This document shows positions 14,108 to 14,975 of a DNA stretch of 14,975 nucleotides, in pieces; positions within the stretch are counted from its first letter, which is position 1; the number at the start of each line of letters is the position of its first letter. This DNA is from DASUSH01 sp050996575 (GTDB lineage: Bacteria; Actinomycetota; Thermoleophilia; Solirubrobacterales; 70-9), in the NCBI GenBank assembly GCA_050996575.1, contig JBPCRS010000100.1:1-14975 (forward strand), read 5' to 3'. The translations under genes were made by a program, and so were the position numbers. The notes under the pieces were generated by a model, which searched no databases, had not been told where the DNA came from, and saw only the letters and a list, made by a program, of their open reading frames with translations.

Positions 14108-14975
14108 TTGCGAGCGCTCGCCGACATCGTCACCGGACGCCGCTCGAAGTGGGTCGTCTTCGCGATCTGGGTCGTGCTGTTGTTCGCGATGTTCGGGCCG
14201 AGCGGGATGCTGGCCGACGAGACCGACGACTCGACCGAGTCGTTTCTGCCGCGCTCGGCCGAGTCGAAGGAAGTGCTCGCCGAGCTCGAGGAGCGCTTCA
14301 CCGACGGCGACACCGAGAACGCGATCGTCATCTACCGCCGCGAGGGCGGGCTGACCGAGGCCGACAAGCAACAGATCGAGGATGACGCGGCCGCCCTCGC
14401 CGAACTCGACACGGCGGTCGGGGAGCCGATCGTCCCGTTCCAGAGCCCCGAGGCGGCCGACGCCGTCTCGCCCGAGGGTGATGTCGCCTTCACCACCGCC
14501 TTCTTCCGGGGCGGCGACCAGGAGCAGCTCGCCGACGAGGGCGAGGCCGCGGCCGCGGCGCTCGGCGAAACCGATGGCCTCGAGACCTACCTCTCGGGCT
14601 CGATCGGCTTCACCAACGACTCCGCCGAGATCTTCGAGGGTCTCGACACGACGCTGCTGATCGCGACCGCGACCCTGGTCCTCGTCCTGCTGCTGCTGAT
14701 CTACCGCGCACCGCTGATCGCGATCACGCCGCTCGCCGTCGTCTTCTTCTCCTACACGGTCGCGACCGCGATCGCCTACTTGATGGCCAAGGGCGGCCTC
14801 CACGTCGACTCGCAGGGGACGTCGATCCTCGCCGTTTTGATGTTCGGCGCAGGCACCGACTACTGCCTCTTGCTCGTCTCGCGATATCGCGAGGAGCTGC
14901 GACTGCAGGAGGACAAGCACCTGGCGATGGCGCGCGCGGTGCGCCGCGCCGGCCCGGCAATCCTCGCCAGCGGCA
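14108..14975 (+). CDS. MmpL/RND-superfamily membrane transporter, N-terminal part (3' end outside window)
   Basis: The frame is open from TTG 14108 to the window end, giving 289 codons of a protein usually over 700 residues. MmpL-type transporters use the proton gradient to export lipids or other envelope molecules. TM1 is at about residues 15-34 (KWVVFAIWVVLLFAMFG). The external loop domain is about 37-175, very acidic, with the family opening ESFLPRSAESK. TM2-TM4 follow from about 177, and TM4 carries GTDYCLLLVSRYREEL. D251 and Y252 match the Asp-Tyr pair used for proton relay in MmpL3-like proteins. TTG is chosen because RALADIVTGRRSKWVV matches family N-termini and the frame has no ATG or GTG before TM1. 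It starts 30 bases after the propeller stop. TACTCT at 14094-14099 could be a -10 of its own promoter. Confidence 0.88.
   Translation, partial: MRALADIVTGRRSKWVVFAIWVVLLFAMFGPSGMLADETDDSTESFLPRSAESKEVLAELEERFTDGDTENAIVIYRREGGLTEADKQQIEDDAAALAELDTAVGEPIVPFQSPEAADAVSPEGDVAFTTAFFRGGDQEQLADEGEAAAAALGETDGLETYLSGSIGFTNDSAEIFEGLDTTLLIATATLVLVLLLLIYRAPLIAITPLAVVFFSYTVATAIAYLMAKGGLHVDSQGTSILAVLMFGAGTDYCLLLVSRYREELRLQEDKHLAMARAVRRAGPAILASG

Noticed and set aside
14093..14920. Minus-strand open frame of 275 codons opposite the MmpL gene
   Set aside because: It is antisense to a continuous MmpL frame with membrane helices and the GTDY motif; the reverse product is a Gly/Arg/Asp-rich shadow.

Overview
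This is a GC-rich chromosomal window. The coding strands are strongly G/C-biased at third positions, GTG and TTG starts are common, and the gene families present point to an actinobacterium. The sigma factor with a built-in zinc finger and membrane span, the Ig-like surface protein with D-x-x-x-P module borders, and the CcmH with a CPIC motif suggest the Thermoleophilia/Solirubrobacterales branch. That placement is inferred from family resemblance, not from a marker gene. No transposon, phage gene, CRISPR array or rRNA is visible.

Layout, left to right. (1) Bases 2-757 hold the C-terminal half of a PmbA/TldE-type protease subunit; its start lies outside the window. (2) Bases 919-8233 hold three same-strand genes: an ECF-type sigma factor fused to a zinc-finger anti-sigma-like domain, a membrane span and a proline-rich tail; a 948-residue secreted Ig-like repeat protein; and a 958-residue secreted subtilisin-like protease. 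(3) A minus-strand block at 8249-9900 reads, in transcription order, a ResA/CcmG-like thioredoxin, CcmH (GTGA overlap), then a VapB-like antitoxin and a VapC-like PIN toxin (8-base overlap). (4) A tRNA-Gly(CCC) at 9977-10047 is followed at once by a long near-perfect hairpin. (5) A secreted sulfatase (10134-11777, minus) faces away from a TetR/EthR-like regulator (11928-12545, plus). The shared 150-base region carries a near-perfect palindrome lying over both promoters, and a probable leaderless 20-codon ORF coupled to tetR by ATGA. (6) After tetR come an apparent deletion remnant of a small DUF1330-like gene, a cytosolic beta-propeller protein, and the first 289 codons of an MmpL/RND-type membrane transporter that runs off the window.

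How the parts may work together. The first cassette looks like a membrane-held transcription switch next to two exported proteins that it may control or sense. The ccm pair acts on the outer face of the membrane in cytochrome c maturation, and the toxin-antitoxin pair appears to have been added at its end. The last cluster looks like a TetR-controlled divergon: an exported sulfatase on one side, and the regulator, a propeller protein and possibly the transporter on the other. The strongest candidate for something new is the sigma/surface protein/subtilase cassette, followed by the leaderless coupled ORF and operator in front of tetR.
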